Under the pieces are notes generated by a model, which did not search any database, was not told where the DNA came from, and saw nothing but the letters and a program-made list of their open reading frames with translations. Source: Amanita rubescens (lineage: Eukaryota > Basidiomycota > Agaricomycetes > Agaricales > Amanitaceae). From it: a stretch of DNA of 64,000 nt. Below are positions 32,802 through 44,656 of the stretch, one piece after another (within the stretch, counting starts at the first letter, position 1; every line of letters begins with the position of its first letter). Position numbers and translations under genes: made by a program. The stretch covers positions 372,001 through 436,000 of the forward strand of contig WION01000011.1 in the NCBI GenBank assembly GCA_015039365.1, written 5' to 3'.

Positions 32802-33252
32802 TGTTACAACACGGTACGGACTCCCGCATTATGCTTACATGATACGTCGGACATGTTTATTCTTTATGCATACCTTACTCGTCATTCCCCTTATGCTCGA
32901 TTCATACGGACTAACTCGTTCCCTTACTTATACCAATCCTTATTCCACATATGACGCCGTCCTTATATCTACTTTCATACTTACCTTTATACATTAATTA
33001 GTACGTCCCATTGTACTTGCTAGTATAAGTACCACATGTATTCTAGAGTCGAACCCTAAGTTCGACTTAGCTGTTTATTGTCGTCCGGCAATATAACTGT
33101 ACTCTTAACTCATCTATCACAATCGTCCTCAGATACTAAGTCAACGACTTGACTTAGTATTGAACTTATAATCTTAACGGTTTGACTTAAGACTTGTAAT
33201 CGTGACTAGAGTTGCCGCTGCAACTTAAGTTGAGATTAACGAGTTCGTAACA
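32802..33252 (+). repeat. 3' LTR of the Ty3/Gypsy element (451 bp)
   Basis: Matches the 5' LTR at 22501-22951 by eye. It is followed by the GTAGG duplication and by the rest of the DUF6534 copy C exon. Confidence 0.95.
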
Positions 33253-33316
33253 GTAGGTGTACTCGCTGCAGAAACAATGACAAGAGATCATGGACAAGGT
33301 TCTTCTGGAGTTGAGG
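33253..33316 (+). pseudogene. separated tail exon of DUF6534 copy C
   Basis: Begins with the GTAGG duplication, then continues the copy C tail in frame (VLAAETMTRDHGQGSSGVE) up to a GTGCGG donor at 33317, the same exon boundary as in copies B, E and F. A last exon starting with a GAAGATCACC stretch near 33383 corresponds to the GACAGAACC exon of copy F, but its stop has been lost and the frame runs further. Confidence 0.65.
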
Positions 33317-33992
33317 TGCGGAGTCTCGTTTTATCCGCGCCACACTCGCATTTTGAAGCTTGATAGGAAAAAAAATCAAGGAAGATCACCGTCGCGCCTG
33401 GGAAGAGTTTGATGGCAGGAGGCTGAACATTGGACGGCATTTGTGTATTGTAGGTAGAATGCAATTATGGTTTTGTAGGGTTTGGGGCATTGAATTTACC
33501 ATTGACGCTTGACAATCGCATAGCACGTTCTTAAATAATTATTACTCCATACCCAAAAACCCAATCCGGATACGTAGGGCGAAGCGAACCTTCAAATGCA
33601 CTCAATTTAGAATCGCAGCAATCATAATCTAACCATCTTCGACCTCCACGCTGGGGTTCTCGTGAAATTTTCATCCAATGGTCTCGGAAACATGCAAAGC
33701 ACTCGCCACCGTTTCAATGTCACAACATCGCTCTGGACGACCGTGTTCATTCGTCCTCACCAATTCAAGACTAATAAACCCGATTTGCTTCGTAAAAGGA
33801 TCTCCCGCGAGAAGGGCAGGTGTGCATATGGCTCATTACTGAACATGTCAAACGTTCGCCACGAACGTTTCTGCAATGTGCAATGTTTTAGCAGAGTATA
33901 AAGGTCAGATCCGTCGCTTCAAGGACAGCGCCCCTACTGCCATGGACCATGGTGGCAGGCGCTATCGTCCATTAATGTCTTTCATAAAGATG
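33317..33992. other. 3' flank of copy C and intergenic DNA
   Basis: The first 200 bp align loosely with the 3' flank of copy F (both have GAACATTGG/GAGCATTGG followed by GTGTATT). After that I see no gene. Confidence 0.35.
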
Positions 33993-34416
33993 AGGTACTT
34001 GGTAATGTCTGATCCTACATGCTCATTCGGCACATCTTGCAGGCGACAGACGGCGTTGGACGGGAAGGACTTGCAGAGTTCGACGACACGAGGGTCTGGT
34101 CAACTTGTGACAAGAAACTTGAGTCCTCGTAGGTGACGTCGGCTGATTGTCTTGAGTATGTCTTGAAGAAACATGGATCCTCCAACGTCCTCCAACGACC
34201 TCGATCTCGTCCAATGCATCAACGATGATGAGGTAAGGTGGGAGCTTCGCATGACGTTCAGACTTCTGCCATGGACCAACAAGGAGGCCTTCCATCTGCT
34301 TTGACCGAGTCGAACTTGTCCGATTCACGCAAAGCGTGGGCGTACGATCCGGACTTTCGAGCGAGCTGGTATACAAGGGTGGGAATGATACGGATTTGTC
34401 GTCTTGTCTCTTCAAA
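33993..34416 (-). pseudogene. recent 424-bp copy of the NACHT exon
   Basis: Nearly identical to 14503-14927 of the NACHT-WD40 gene, covering Walker B (LIIVDALDEIE) and SRPD-like parts but lacking Walker A. It carries a short direct duplication (CCTCCAACGT / CCTCCAACGA) that breaks the frame next to Walker B, and a deletion of about 11 bp near 34301. Both ends break abruptly: at the left after a GATG and at the right after TTCAAA. It cannot make a functional NTPase. It shows that this locus is a recent donor of ectopic copies. Confidence 0.88.
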
Positions 34417-35018
34417 GGCGATCCCGGCGGAGTTATTCTCGGTTCATGTGATCGTGCAATTGTTATATCCGACGGATCACAGCGTGCATCATTGGGTGCT
34501 CGAGCCTGAGCAATGTGGACAGTGGCAGACACGTAAATTACTTCATTGTTACGAGAGAATGAAATGGTTTATTGAAATCCCTGCCAGTGTATTGGTTTCA
34601 ACTGTTATGGCTCATAAGAACGCTGGAGAGTGTGCTGAGAGAGCGCAAAAAGGCCATCGTACATTGTCACCTGTTTGACTTCGGCATTCAACAAGGTTTG
34701 ATAGAAGGTACGTAAAACCGTGAAATCTTATTCAATCGGCCATAATCGGCATATTCAGATGCTTCAGGGATTCTATGTAGGTGGCTGTGTCACATGGCCG
34801 CGGCGAGTTCTAGCTTCTTGCCCATAATAGTTTTGAATGGGCCATTTACACTTCTATCTTCTTGCCCAGAATAGCTTTGAATTGGCCGTTCAAGTCCCAT
34901 TTTCGACTTCATCATGAGAGCCCCATCATTCCCCCTGTCGGCCTTATGTAAGTCCGCATATAATCTCTGTCCTTCGAAGTTCAGCGTTCACGTTCAGCAC
35001 CGAATCCCACCTCCCGCA
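34417..35018. other. intergenic with a small tandem duplication
   Basis: A frame to 34678 stays open (EPEQCGQWQTRKLLHCYE) and may be a coding remnant, but it is not recognised. A 33-bp stretch starting CTTCTTGCCC is present twice, at 34814 and 34858, with a few differences. The end contains the promoter side of DUF6534 copy D. Confidence 0.4.
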
Positions 35019-36776
35019 ATGGAAGCGATACTCATTCCTATTGCAATGCCAAACTTGGGATTAATCATGGGTGCCTTATGCCTCGGTACAACTGGTGCAG
35101 CTATGTACGTCTAAACTTCTTCCTCTACTGCCGCGCTTAGATGATCACCAGGCTCTATGGTGCCACAAACGTTCAGATATACCTTTACATCAAGAATTAT
35201 CGGGAGGATCAGACGATGATAAAGTGTTCTGTTGCTTTCCTTTGGTGTGTAGAATCCAGCGACGTTGAGCCGGCGCTTAAAAGTGCAACAGGTTGATGGA
35301 CACGCTTCATATGGCGTTTATAGTCGTTGAGGTATGGCATTACCTCATCAACTCGTTTGGAAACTTTGAAGCTCTTCGTCCTGTGAATTGGTATACACCA
35401 TGCATAGATCGTCCGTTTTCCCAACTAACACAATGTCTTCTCCCTTTTGCATTGAAAGGTCGCATAGGGTGAGCTTTTTGAAGGTTCGCAGGCCAGAAAA
35501 TTTAACCCATGGTCTCATTAGGTGCAGCAATTGCTTAATGCACGTCTTGCTCGGTTCTATTCTTTAAATATCTTAACACACATGATATTTAGGTCATTAT
35601 CATTCTTGCAGTTCAAAAGTATGTTCGCCATTGCCCCGTTAAGTTTTCTGCGATCTTATCTCTTTCCAGCCTATATGCTTGGCGTGTTTGGAGACGTGAG
35701 CCATCAAAATCGCCTTTGTCATCTATACAAGCGATTTAAAACTGTTATCTTCAGTTACCTCGCAAAAGACTCAGATTTGGCGATGGATCGTTGTACGTCC
35801 CGCTAATACTGAACTCCTATATCTTGTTTGTTGACGGTCCGAATGTAAGGGCGGTGCTGCCATATGTGGATACAGTAAGTTTGCGTATTCCTTATTTCGT
35901 CATGTCCTTTTATATTGATTTTCCTCTTATTCAGCTGCTGGAATCAGTACGTTCCGTGATATCAACCACTGATAAATATTAAACTGGTTCGCTTGATCTA
36001 GTTCTCGTGGTGAAATCGTAAGCAGTGGTTTGGATCATTTATTTTGTTGTGTAACGTATTTTTGATAGCTTTCAGCTTCGTTCATTCAAAGAAACAAACA
36101 AAGTCCGCGTATGCTTTAATCTCATGATCTTTGGGGAGTCATGGATGACATATTTACTAGTGGGAAATCATACTTGCGATTTCAATGATCACATTTAGTG
36201 ATGTAGTTTTCGCCGCTGGACTTTGTCATTTAATATCCCTTTCAATTGGGCCAACGCTTGGATTGCACTATAGGACGAAAGCCATGGGGTGCATCATCAT
36301 GCGTTATGTACTTATCTCGGGAACGTTGACCAGGTATGCCATCTATCAAGTTTTTCTCATTTTCTAACTACGGCATGGATTCCAGTTTATGTTCACTTTC
36401 TGCCCTAGTTTGTGTAAGTTCAGGTTTAATCATTTAGGCAGAAATTGACCCGAGTCGAACAGTTTTGCGTTATACCCAATGGTTTTGTGGCCCTCGCAAT
36501 CATGTTCGTGACGACTAAATGTAAGTCTCACAGTTTCTTCTGTTGTTTCGGAATATTTAATGTTTCCAGTATATATCAACAGTTACCTCGCTTTGTAAGT
36601 ACCACAATACCACCTCGTTCTATTTAAACTCATGAAACTATGCAGGTTGAATGCGAGAAAAAGCATTCGAAATCGTGGATCTATTGTAAGCATTGTGCCC
36701 TTTGCTTGTAGCCTGCAGCTTCATTTCATGTCAGACAAACCTAACTTCGACTCAAATGTCTGATCTTCAAGCCTAA
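35019..36776 (+). CDS. DUF6534 membrane protein, copy D
   Basis: The ATG at 35019 gives MEAILIPIAMPNLGLIMG, then ALCLGTTGAAM. Next come LYGATNVQIYLYIKNYRED and MDTLHMAFIVVEVWHYLINSFGN. The microexons are a 10-nt exon (W)SHR, an 18-nt exon VQQLLN with a GC donor (GCACGT), the 26-nt exon VIIILAVQ, and the 12-nt exon CTGCTGGAATCA. Helix VFAAGLCHLISLSIGPTLGLH and the C-terminal RLNARKSIRNRGSI follow. The tail exon differs from its sisters: a short insertion after MS gives MSDLQA and then a stop at 36774-36776, so the SSLEIR-containing tail of the other copies is lost. Membrane part complete; function unknown. Confidence 0.75.
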
Positions 36777-38700
36777 TTTAGAGATCAGGCTCTCAACGAC
36801 TCCAGCTTGGCACGCTTGTCAGCCTTATACCCCCGCAGAAATTCACCAAGGGAGACTCACGGCCCGTGAAGGCGAATCTTAGAAGAACGGCGCCCGTGAA
36901 CTGGGCACGCCGCTGAGCGCTGGACAAGAATTGCGTATTGCAGTTAGGATAGTATCCTTATTAACCATGTAGTATTTTACTCGCCTTAGTACGTCTAGTC
37001 GATACCTACGAAACTCTAATATTTTGTACAGAAAGTCCAAGTGCACCGGTAGCACTTCGAGCACCCTGGGCCTGCTGCAAGTTTGGCTTTGTGATTTTAC
37101 AAACGCGTGCACCTTATCATGTTATGGCCTTTATTTCATGCGTCGGTTACGACGACCTTTTTCTTGCGACGAGGCTGATCAATCGCGGAGAAGCTAGGTC
37201 GTTAAATCACTTTAATGTTCATGTCCAACCTTAATGCTCACTTCAAGGTTCCGAGGCCTGAAAGGACTCGGTCTCTTCCTGGCGCGGGTTCAGCCGGGTA
37301 CGCGAGGCATCCAAGCAGCGCACGGCAATTCACGAGACATCTACTCGCGGCGTTACCCGTTGAGGCAACGGCTAGCAAGCACGAGGTCTACCGGCGGCGT
37401 TTCCCGCTGATGCAGCGGCGATACGCGAGAGAAGAGCCAGCGCACGGCAATTTGCGAGATTGGCCAGCAATATCGTTGCCGTTCGCCCTCGCCCCCTATG
37501 ACCCATGCCCGTGCTGCTATACCGAAAGCGCGGGCTGGCCTCGGACCCTGCCACGCGAAGCGGTGGCCCACAACTGAGAAATAGAATCAAAATGAGACGA
37601 TGATGGTAGTAATTGACATCTATTTGGTTCTCGGGCCGGAAGTGACCGCAGGCCACCTTTCAAATTTCGACGTCGACGAACCATGCCCAAGGACTGGACA
37701 TTCCATATCTTTTGACATTGACATCGAAACCAGAACATTCGACATTAAGTACCCCGACCCGCGTGCTCGAGAGACTGTAAGTTAACAGTGGCGGTTCATA
37801 GGGCAGAGGACAACGTACGCAAAAGTTGTATCCCTGAGTTGCCGTATTGTGCTGATCTCTGAGCAAAGGGAAGAATCGAAGCCTGCATAGATACCGGACA
37901 TGAAAAACTTGAAGTCCACAACAGAGAGATGGAGATGTTGTACGTCCGCCGTGCTGAGTTTTCCAAGTGATCACCAATGACTTTGTACGTAGTTGAACTT
38001 GGAAGACAGATCCGGGGGTGCCGGGTCCGTCATGATATGATGATCGCGTTGCGCAAACCTAGACAATCTTGATTTCCATTCGACGTGGACAAGTTATGTT
38101 CCACAACTTATCGACTGGGGGTTTATGGTCCCGAGTGTACCCCCGCCAAAGTTGCCTTCGTTGAGTCTGCCATCACAAGTGACAGTATAAAAAACGTTGG
38201 TAAACATGAGTATCAGATGTTCCGCGATGTATTTGGCGACGAGCGTTCATGAAACGCGATATGCCGTTTCGATCAGAAGCCGTGTACAGATCAAGCGTGA
38301 CTTGTATCTGAGTGTTGAGGAGAACAAGAGTAGAGCCAAACGTGAAGCTGCGAGCGGACGAAGGCGATGCGATTGACATCAGTTTAGCTCCAGATCGACG
38401 TTATCAGTGTTCAACGTTCAACACCATGGTTTTCCATAAGTAGTACTCAGGTGCGTGAAACCTTATACCATCGGCGTTACTGCGACACCGTGGAATTCTA
38501 GGTTGTTCGAACTTGGACGTGTCAGTTCTCGAGCCTCATGTCGAGAATATTTTTGGAACAACTATTCAGTTCAAGCCATAATTTAAGCTACGTCCCCTGC
38601 GGCGTGGCAGTGACACTCATCATTCTTCTGGACCTTAAGGCTGCGCCTCGCTTTTCTTCAAGATACGGGACCGATAGGCTCTCTCGCCCATTCCCTCGAA
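36777..38700. other. long intergenic region with dispersed repeat
   Basis: No gene I can support. A frame at 37600-37785 has a protein-like stretch (GHSISFDIDIETRTFDIKYP) ending at a possible donor GTAAGT and may be a broken exon of unknown origin. 37250-37575 is a dispersed repeat (separate entry). The final 100 bp are the upstream region of copy E. Confidence 0.4.
37250..37575 (+). repeat. dispersed GC-rich repeat, copy 1
   Basis: The left part (GCCTGAAAGGACTCGG...) matches the reverse complement of 40835-40965. Both also share GAGATTGGCCAGCAATATCG. The right end (ATGCCCGTGCTGCTATA to GCGGTGGCCCACAA) recurs at about 49675-49745 and 51765-51832 inside the secreted-protein tandem units. No terminal inverted repeats were found, so the element type is unknown. 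Confidence 0.6.
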
Positions 38701-40564
38701 ATGGCGGCGAAGATCTTTCCTTCTATTTTGGCGCCGAGCTTGGGATCGACCATGGGAGCACTATTCCTAGGCGTAGTTGGGGCAGCTATGTACGTGTCAG
38801 CCTTCATCTCTACCAACCATGGCACCCTCAGATTGAATTATATCCAGACTTTATGGTGTTACAAACGTTCAGATCTACTTTTACGTCAGAAAATATCGGG
38901 AGGATCGGACATGGCTTAAGTGTGCCGTTGCTTTTCTTTGGTATGTGGAATCTGGAGACGTTTAAATGTAACTGGAAGACATAGTAGGATAATGGACACG
39001 CTTCACACGGCGTTTATAGTCGACGACCTATGGCACTACCTTATCGAGTCGTTTGGAAACTATGAAGCTCTCCTTCCTATGACTTGGTAAAGGCCATACT
39101 CAAACCATTAGTTTCCGAACTAACATCAAGTCTTTTCTGCGCTGATAGGTCCCATAAGGTGAGATTATCGAAGCTTAGCAATTTCCAATTTCGATCTATG
39201 GGGTTAGGCACAGCATTTGATGAATGTAAGTCCTACGCCATTCCGTTCCTCAAACTATCTTCATGCGATTTGTATAGATCATTATCATTCTTGCTGTCCA
39301 GAGGTATGTTGGCAATTGCCATTGAATCCCGTATAACGATATGTTTTTCCAGTTTATACACTTGGCGTATTTGGAGACGTGAGCTTTTAAAATCTTCTTT
39401 GTCATCCATTCGAGTTGGCATGGATTTTAGTGAGCATGGAACGGAGTAGGATTTGGCCTTGGATCGCGGTATGGTTCGCCCATACTCCTATATCTATCTT
39501 GTTGACAGTAAACATGGAAGGTTGTAGTTCTCATGTGTGAATACGGTAAGCTTGCTTCATTCCCTTGCATCTACATTGACTTACCTCATATTCAGCCACT
39601 GGCATCGGTACGTTTAATAACGTTCGTCTGGCACTCGTATCTTAAATTGGTTTAGTTATCGTAGTGAAGACGTAAGCGAGAAGTCTGCTTTACGTATTCT
39701 AATGTATAACATGTTTTCAACAGGTACCAGCTTCGTTTGTTCACAGAAGTAATTCGTATTCGCGTATGCTTTCATCGCATTTTATTCTGGGAGTGACGCT
39801 TGACAATACAGTCGATAGTCAGAAATCATATCCGCATTCGCGATAACAACTTTCAGTGATCTAGTTTTTGCTGTTGGAATTTGTCATCTAATCTACCTTT
39901 CGACACCGACACTTGGAGTGCATCGCAGGACGAAATCTATGCTGGTGATCATGATGCGTTACGTGCTCATCTCAGGAATGTTGACCAGGTAAGCTATCTG
40001 CTGACGTCGTCTCGTTATCTGATCGTGGCTTCTAGTATGTGCTCACTTGCAGGCTTAATTTGCGTAAGTGCCGGTTTGATCACTGAAGCAAAAATTGACT
40101 TGAACAGTATTGCGTTATGCCCAACAATTCTATATCCCTCGCAATTATGTTCGCGACGACGAAATGTACTTCTCAGAATTGCTTTTTTGTGCGTGAATGC
40201 TCATATATTTTCTAGTGTATATCAACAGTTACCTTGCTATGTCCGTCTCACAATTACACCTTGTTCTATACAAATCTCACGGAATTATGCAGGTTGAATG
40301 CAAGAAAGAGTATTCGAAATCGTGGAACAATTGTGAGTTCGGTGCGCCCGCCGGCCTACGCCTTACAACTTAACTCCTACCAGACACGGAGGACGGTGGA
40401 GATGTCTAGCTTGGAGATCAGTGTCCCAACGAGCCAGGATACACGCGACAGCGGCGAAGTCGCCCCAAAGAGGACCAAAAACTATGGACTCGTTTTTTCT
40501 GAGGTGAGGCGAGCAATCTCGTTTTCCACCAGCATTTCAAAACTTGACGCGTTGACAGAACTAA
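38701..40564 (+). CDS. DUF6534 membrane protein, copy E
   Basis: The ATG at 38701 gives MAAKIFPSILAPSLGSTMG, then ALFLGVVGAAM. Next come LYGVTNVQIYFYVRKYRED and MDTLHTAFIVDDLWHYLIESFGN. The microexons are a 10-nt exon (W)SHK, an 18-nt exon AQHLMN (GT donor here), the 26-nt exon IIIILAVQ and the 12-nt exon CCACTGGCATCG. The C-terminal RLNARKSIRNRGTI is followed by the tail RTVEMSSLEISVPTSQ and a last short exon with a stop at 40562-40564. It lies between inverted copies of the dispersed repeat (37250 and 40835). Closest to copies C and F in exon sequence. Confidence 0.77.
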
Positions 40565-40834
40565 GCCTATTGTGGTTTTTGAAGACGCACGCTACACGCT
40601 GGGAAAGGACAAAAAATCATGTATTTTAGGTAGGACTGGGTGTCATCATAATCTAAGGGATGGAGTATTGTATTTGGCGGTGACACACGACAATCGATCG
40701 TACAGCGTTATGCTTGTTCTCGTCTTTCTACTCTCAGAAACACTTATGGTGAATCAGCAGACGAAACATAGGTATTTGACAATATGGAAGACACACTCCG
40801 GTAGTAGTACTAGTAAATACAAATCTATTACGAT

Positions 40835-40965
40835 TATATGGCGAACGATATTGCTGGCCAATCTCGTGCGCCGTCTCTTGTCTCGCGCGTGTCTCGGATG
40901 TCGCGTGTCGCCGTGGTCTCGGCTAAATCCGCGCCGGGAAGAGGCCGAGTCCTTTCAGGCAACCG
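40835..40965 (-). repeat. dispersed GC-rich repeat, copy 2 (inverted)
   Basis: Reverse complement resembles 37250-37485, including the GAAAGGACTCGG and GATTGGCCAGCAATATCGTT blocks. Together the two copies bracket DUF6534 copy E in opposite orientation. Confidence 0.6.
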
Positions 40966-42136
40966 TTCAAACAACTCCCTGCAAGATAAGTGGCAGCCTA
41001 AACCACTGGCATATTGTCCGACGACGACGTAAGTCCACAACAAAGATGGAGATAGTACGTCCTACGTTAATCATTAGGCCGGCGCGGCTTCAACTCGGAT
41101 CCGTGACTAAGAGTCTTTAAAAGAGGTGCAGACGCTGTGCATCCCGAAAGTTGCTTTGGGCGATCAGTAAGGAGTCTATACTTAGCCGAATCCAGACATT
41201 GGAATCCCTCGGGCGGCGCAGTCTTAACTCCACGTATCTGGCAGCTACTGACGTTGAGACGTCAGAACTTGCTACTTGAACATGTCATCCTTTCACACCA
41301 ATTGAACTTGTTCCAAACCCGATAACGTGATCGGGCATGACCTCAAGGCCCCATGCTTAACAGGTAGCAGTATCCGTGATAATCGATGCGTTACTCGAGC
41401 CGGATATCTGTGGTCGAGGTGAAGCTGATAAAGCTGTAGCGCAGGTGACGACAGTTGACGTTGACACGTTGACAACTGTTTGGCTCCTGAATTTTGGAGG
41501 AAGACGCTGGCCAGTACACAGACATTGGCGTGATCCACAGGAGCCGCAGGGAATCAGAGGGTATTGGAAAATCCGCTGTATCGCCTTTTATGCTAACCAC
41601 AGTGCGAGGGCGGAAGTCGCGGTGTCTTCGCAATAGAGATTCCGACGCCGTACGTGGGTCGTTGTGAGAGGAGCTAAGTATACTAGTACTTGGGCATGTG
41701 AATCGTCCTGAGGGCCGCAGCCTTAACTCAACCTAATATGACCATGACAACGATGACAGCTGACAAACTCACCAAAGACTACATAAATTTGCCACGTTGC
41801 AAAGCATATCGTCTTTTCGCACCAAGTATATTTGCTTCCAACCAAAACCCGATAAAATGGCCTCATATTCGGTGCTTAATATGGTGACAAAATCGATGCA
41901 TTATCTGAATCGGAACTGAACGTGAAGGCAAAGTATCGAGGTCAACTTGATGTCATCGAGATATCGGCAGATCCGGATCATCGGTCTTTTACATAAACGA
42001 GCAGTGGGGGAAGTCACCGCCCCGGACCGCTTACTGTCACGGGATAACCCTGTGTCTTGATAACAGGGCGCTTCGCCTATCGTATTTCTCTCTTTACTTC
42101 CTGGGACAACATAGGTTCCTGTCCACTCCTTTAGAA
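40966..42136. other. intergenic, possible old duplication
   Basis: No gene seen. Two stretches, around 41300-41400 and 41835-41915, look like diverged copies of each other (both have AACCCGATAA, then a GCTTAA, then TCGATGC). The last part is the upstream region of copy F. Confidence 0.35.
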
Positions 42137-44093
42137 ATGGCGACAGCATCCTCTCCCTCTACTCCAACTCTGAACATCAGGTCAACGATGGGCGCAATAC
42201 TCCTAGGGGCGGTCGGGGCAGCTATGTACGTTTCAACTCATATCTATACCCTTGGCACGCTCAAGTTAGGTTATCAATACAGGCTTTATGGTGTCACAAA
42301 CGTGCAGATATACTTTTATGCCAGGAAATATCAACGGGATCGGATGTTCCTAAAGTATATTGTTGTTTTTCTCTGGTAGGTTAAATCTGGTGAAGTTGCC
42401 ACAGCAGTTGAAAGTGCAATGAAATAGGATGATGGACACACTTCATATAGCGTTTATCATAGCTGGGCTATGGCATTACCTCATCGACTCGTTTGGCAAT
42501 TACCAAGCCCTCCTTCCAGTTACTTGGTATGTCCCATCCTCAGACTGTCAGTTCTCTGAACTAAATCCATGTCGTTTGCGCTGGTAGGTCCCATAAGGTG
42601 AGTTTATATATATTCGCGCACTAGAAATTTTAACCCATGGCATCAGGCGCAGCAATTTCTCAGCGTACGTCGCTCCTTCAAATACTATTCTCCTCGGAGT
42701 TGTCTCAACACGATATATTTTAGATGGTGATAGTTCTTACGGTCCAAAGGTACGTTCTGAATTACTGATTATTTTCTGTGAACTTATCTCTCTCTCAGTC
42801 TATACGCTTTGCGTATTTGGAGACGTGAGCCTTCATAATCACCCATTCAAGTTTTCAACTCAAGTAGGATGATTTCATATTTTAGTTAGCTCGCACCGGA
42901 AGCATCGGATCTGGCCATGGATCGTTGTACGTTTTGTTGATATCGACTTTTTATGCCCTTTTTATTCATGGACTACGTGGCAGAGCGCATTTCTCGCGTG
43001 TGGATACGGTATGTTTGTTTTTTCATGGATCATTTTTCCTTTGATTCACCTCTCCTGAAGCTATGTTGATTGGTATGTTCAGGTTATTTCCCTCTTGTAT
43101 ATCTTACACTGACTCGCTTGATATAGCCCTCGTGGTGAAGACGTAAGCAAGAAATCTGGTTTTGATGGATAAGTTGTAACATTTTTCAATAGGTATAAGC
43201 TTAATACATGGCGAGAATCGGATGACATTGGCGTGCGGTCTCGTCTCTTACGTTCTGGGAAATTACGTCTGACGACGCAATCAACAGACAGAAATCATAC
43301 TTGCGTTTGCGATATGTACATCCAACGATTTTCTTCTTGCCGCTGGAATTTGCCATCTGGTTTTTCTTTCGAAGCCGAACTTTGGAACGCATCGCAGGAC
43401 AAATTCAATGATACGGATCATCATGCGTTATGTGCTCATCTCGGGTCTATTGACAAGGTATACTATTCACCGACTTCGGCGCATTCTTCTGATTATGGCT
43501 TGGTTTCCAGTATGTGCTCCCTTGCTGGCTTAATCTGCGTAAGTCACGGTGTGGTCGATTTAGCAGAGATTGACTTGAATAGTACTGCGTTATGCCCAAC
43601 AACTTTATATCCCTCGCACTTTCGTACGTTGTAACGAAATGTGAGGCTCAGTTACTTCCTTTTCAACTGCGCTCAATGATTATTAGTATATATCAACAGT
43701 TACCTCGCTATGTTCGTCCCGCAATTGCATCCTGTTCTCTCAAGTTCATGTGATTATCCAGGTTGAATGCGAGAGAGAGCATCCGGAATCGAGGAACGGT
43801 TGTAAGTTGTTCACAGCTTATCTCGTTCAGGTTTTCACACAAGACCCAGAAAACGTTACAATTGTCTAGCTTGGAGATCAGGGCCTCGCTCAGCCACAAT
43901 CTAGACGATAGCGATAATACAGCCGCGGAAACAACCAGAAATCGTGGGCAAAGGACTACTGAAGGCGAGGTGAGCTACCCTGTCTTGTTCTCTGCATTTT
44001 TTCAAATCTCGATAAATGGAATAGGACAGAACCGTGGCATCGCCGATGCAGGCGGGTAAAGATGCGCATGGGCAAAGGGTGGCGGAAGGTTGA
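42137..44093 (+). CDS. DUF6534 membrane protein, copy F
   Basis: The ATG at 42137 gives MATASSPSTPTLNIRSTMG, then AILLGAVGAAM. Next come LYGVTNVQIYFYARKYQRD and MDTLHIAFIIAGLWHYLIDSFGN. The microexons are a 10-nt exon (W)SHK, an 18-nt exon AQQFLS, the 26-nt exon MVIVLTVQ, the 12-nt exon CTATGTTGATTG and the 16-nt exon ending GTGAAGAC. C-terminal RLNARESIRNRGTV is followed by the tail LQLSSLEIRASLSHN and a final exon from 44025 with a stop at 44091-44093. Appears to have a complete exon set, although not every junction was checked. Confidence 0.77.
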
Positions 44094-44656
44094 GCATTGG
44101 ATAATAATAGTGTATTATAGAAAGGATATTATTACGGTAATGATATTAACGGCATTATTAAACACTTAAGAGCGGCAACCGACGACCTCCGAGTCGAGTC
44201 CGAGTCATGGCATTGGTACATCTAGCCTGTTATTTAACTTGATGTAAAGCATGCAGTGGCACGAGGCCTCGGTCGTCTATTTGTTTATTCCTGTCAGCCA
44301 AACATAATCATTTATATTCAACATACAAACTCGCGTGAGCACCATCTGGGGACCGATTCCTTCGCTCTCGCCACGGTAACAAATATGGCATTCGTTGCCA
44401 TCTCAACCACCACTCTACGAGATAGCCGAAGAGTTCAGGGGCAGAAACCAACCCCGATCACGAGTACTCGAGGTTCGGACTCCTTTCAGTTCCGTTCATA
44501 TCCTTTAAGGTCATTCAGATACCTACGCGCGGTATTACCAATAAGCGATAGTTGATGACAAGCCCTGATGGGCGCTGATGTTGTGGGTCCGTGGGCTTCG
44601 GCGTTTAAGAGCATAAATGCTGATGAACAGTGACCGGTGACCTTAGGTGCTCTAAT
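44094..44656. other. intergenic
   Basis: 3' flank of copy F and promoter side of the F-box gene. No coding sequence recognised. Confidence 0.4.

Larger units (their letters stand above)
22501..33252 (+). mobile_element. young Ty3/Gypsy chromovirus with nested element
   Basis: A 10,752-bp LTR retrotransposon. Two 451-bp LTRs read identical; both begin TGTTAC and end CGTAACA. A GTAGG duplication flanks it (22496-22500 and 33253-33257). Contents in order: leader, gag, pol (protease, reverse transcriptase, RNase H, integrase, GPY/F region), an inserted 2,629-bp gag-only LTR element, the pol remainder with a chromodomain, a third ORF of 579 codons, a purine tract and the 3' LTR. Without the nested copy it would be 8,119 bp. 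The integrase-plus-chromodomain order is that of chromoviruses, whose chromodomain targets integration to modified chromatin. Identical LTRs imply very recent movement. Confidence 0.95.
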
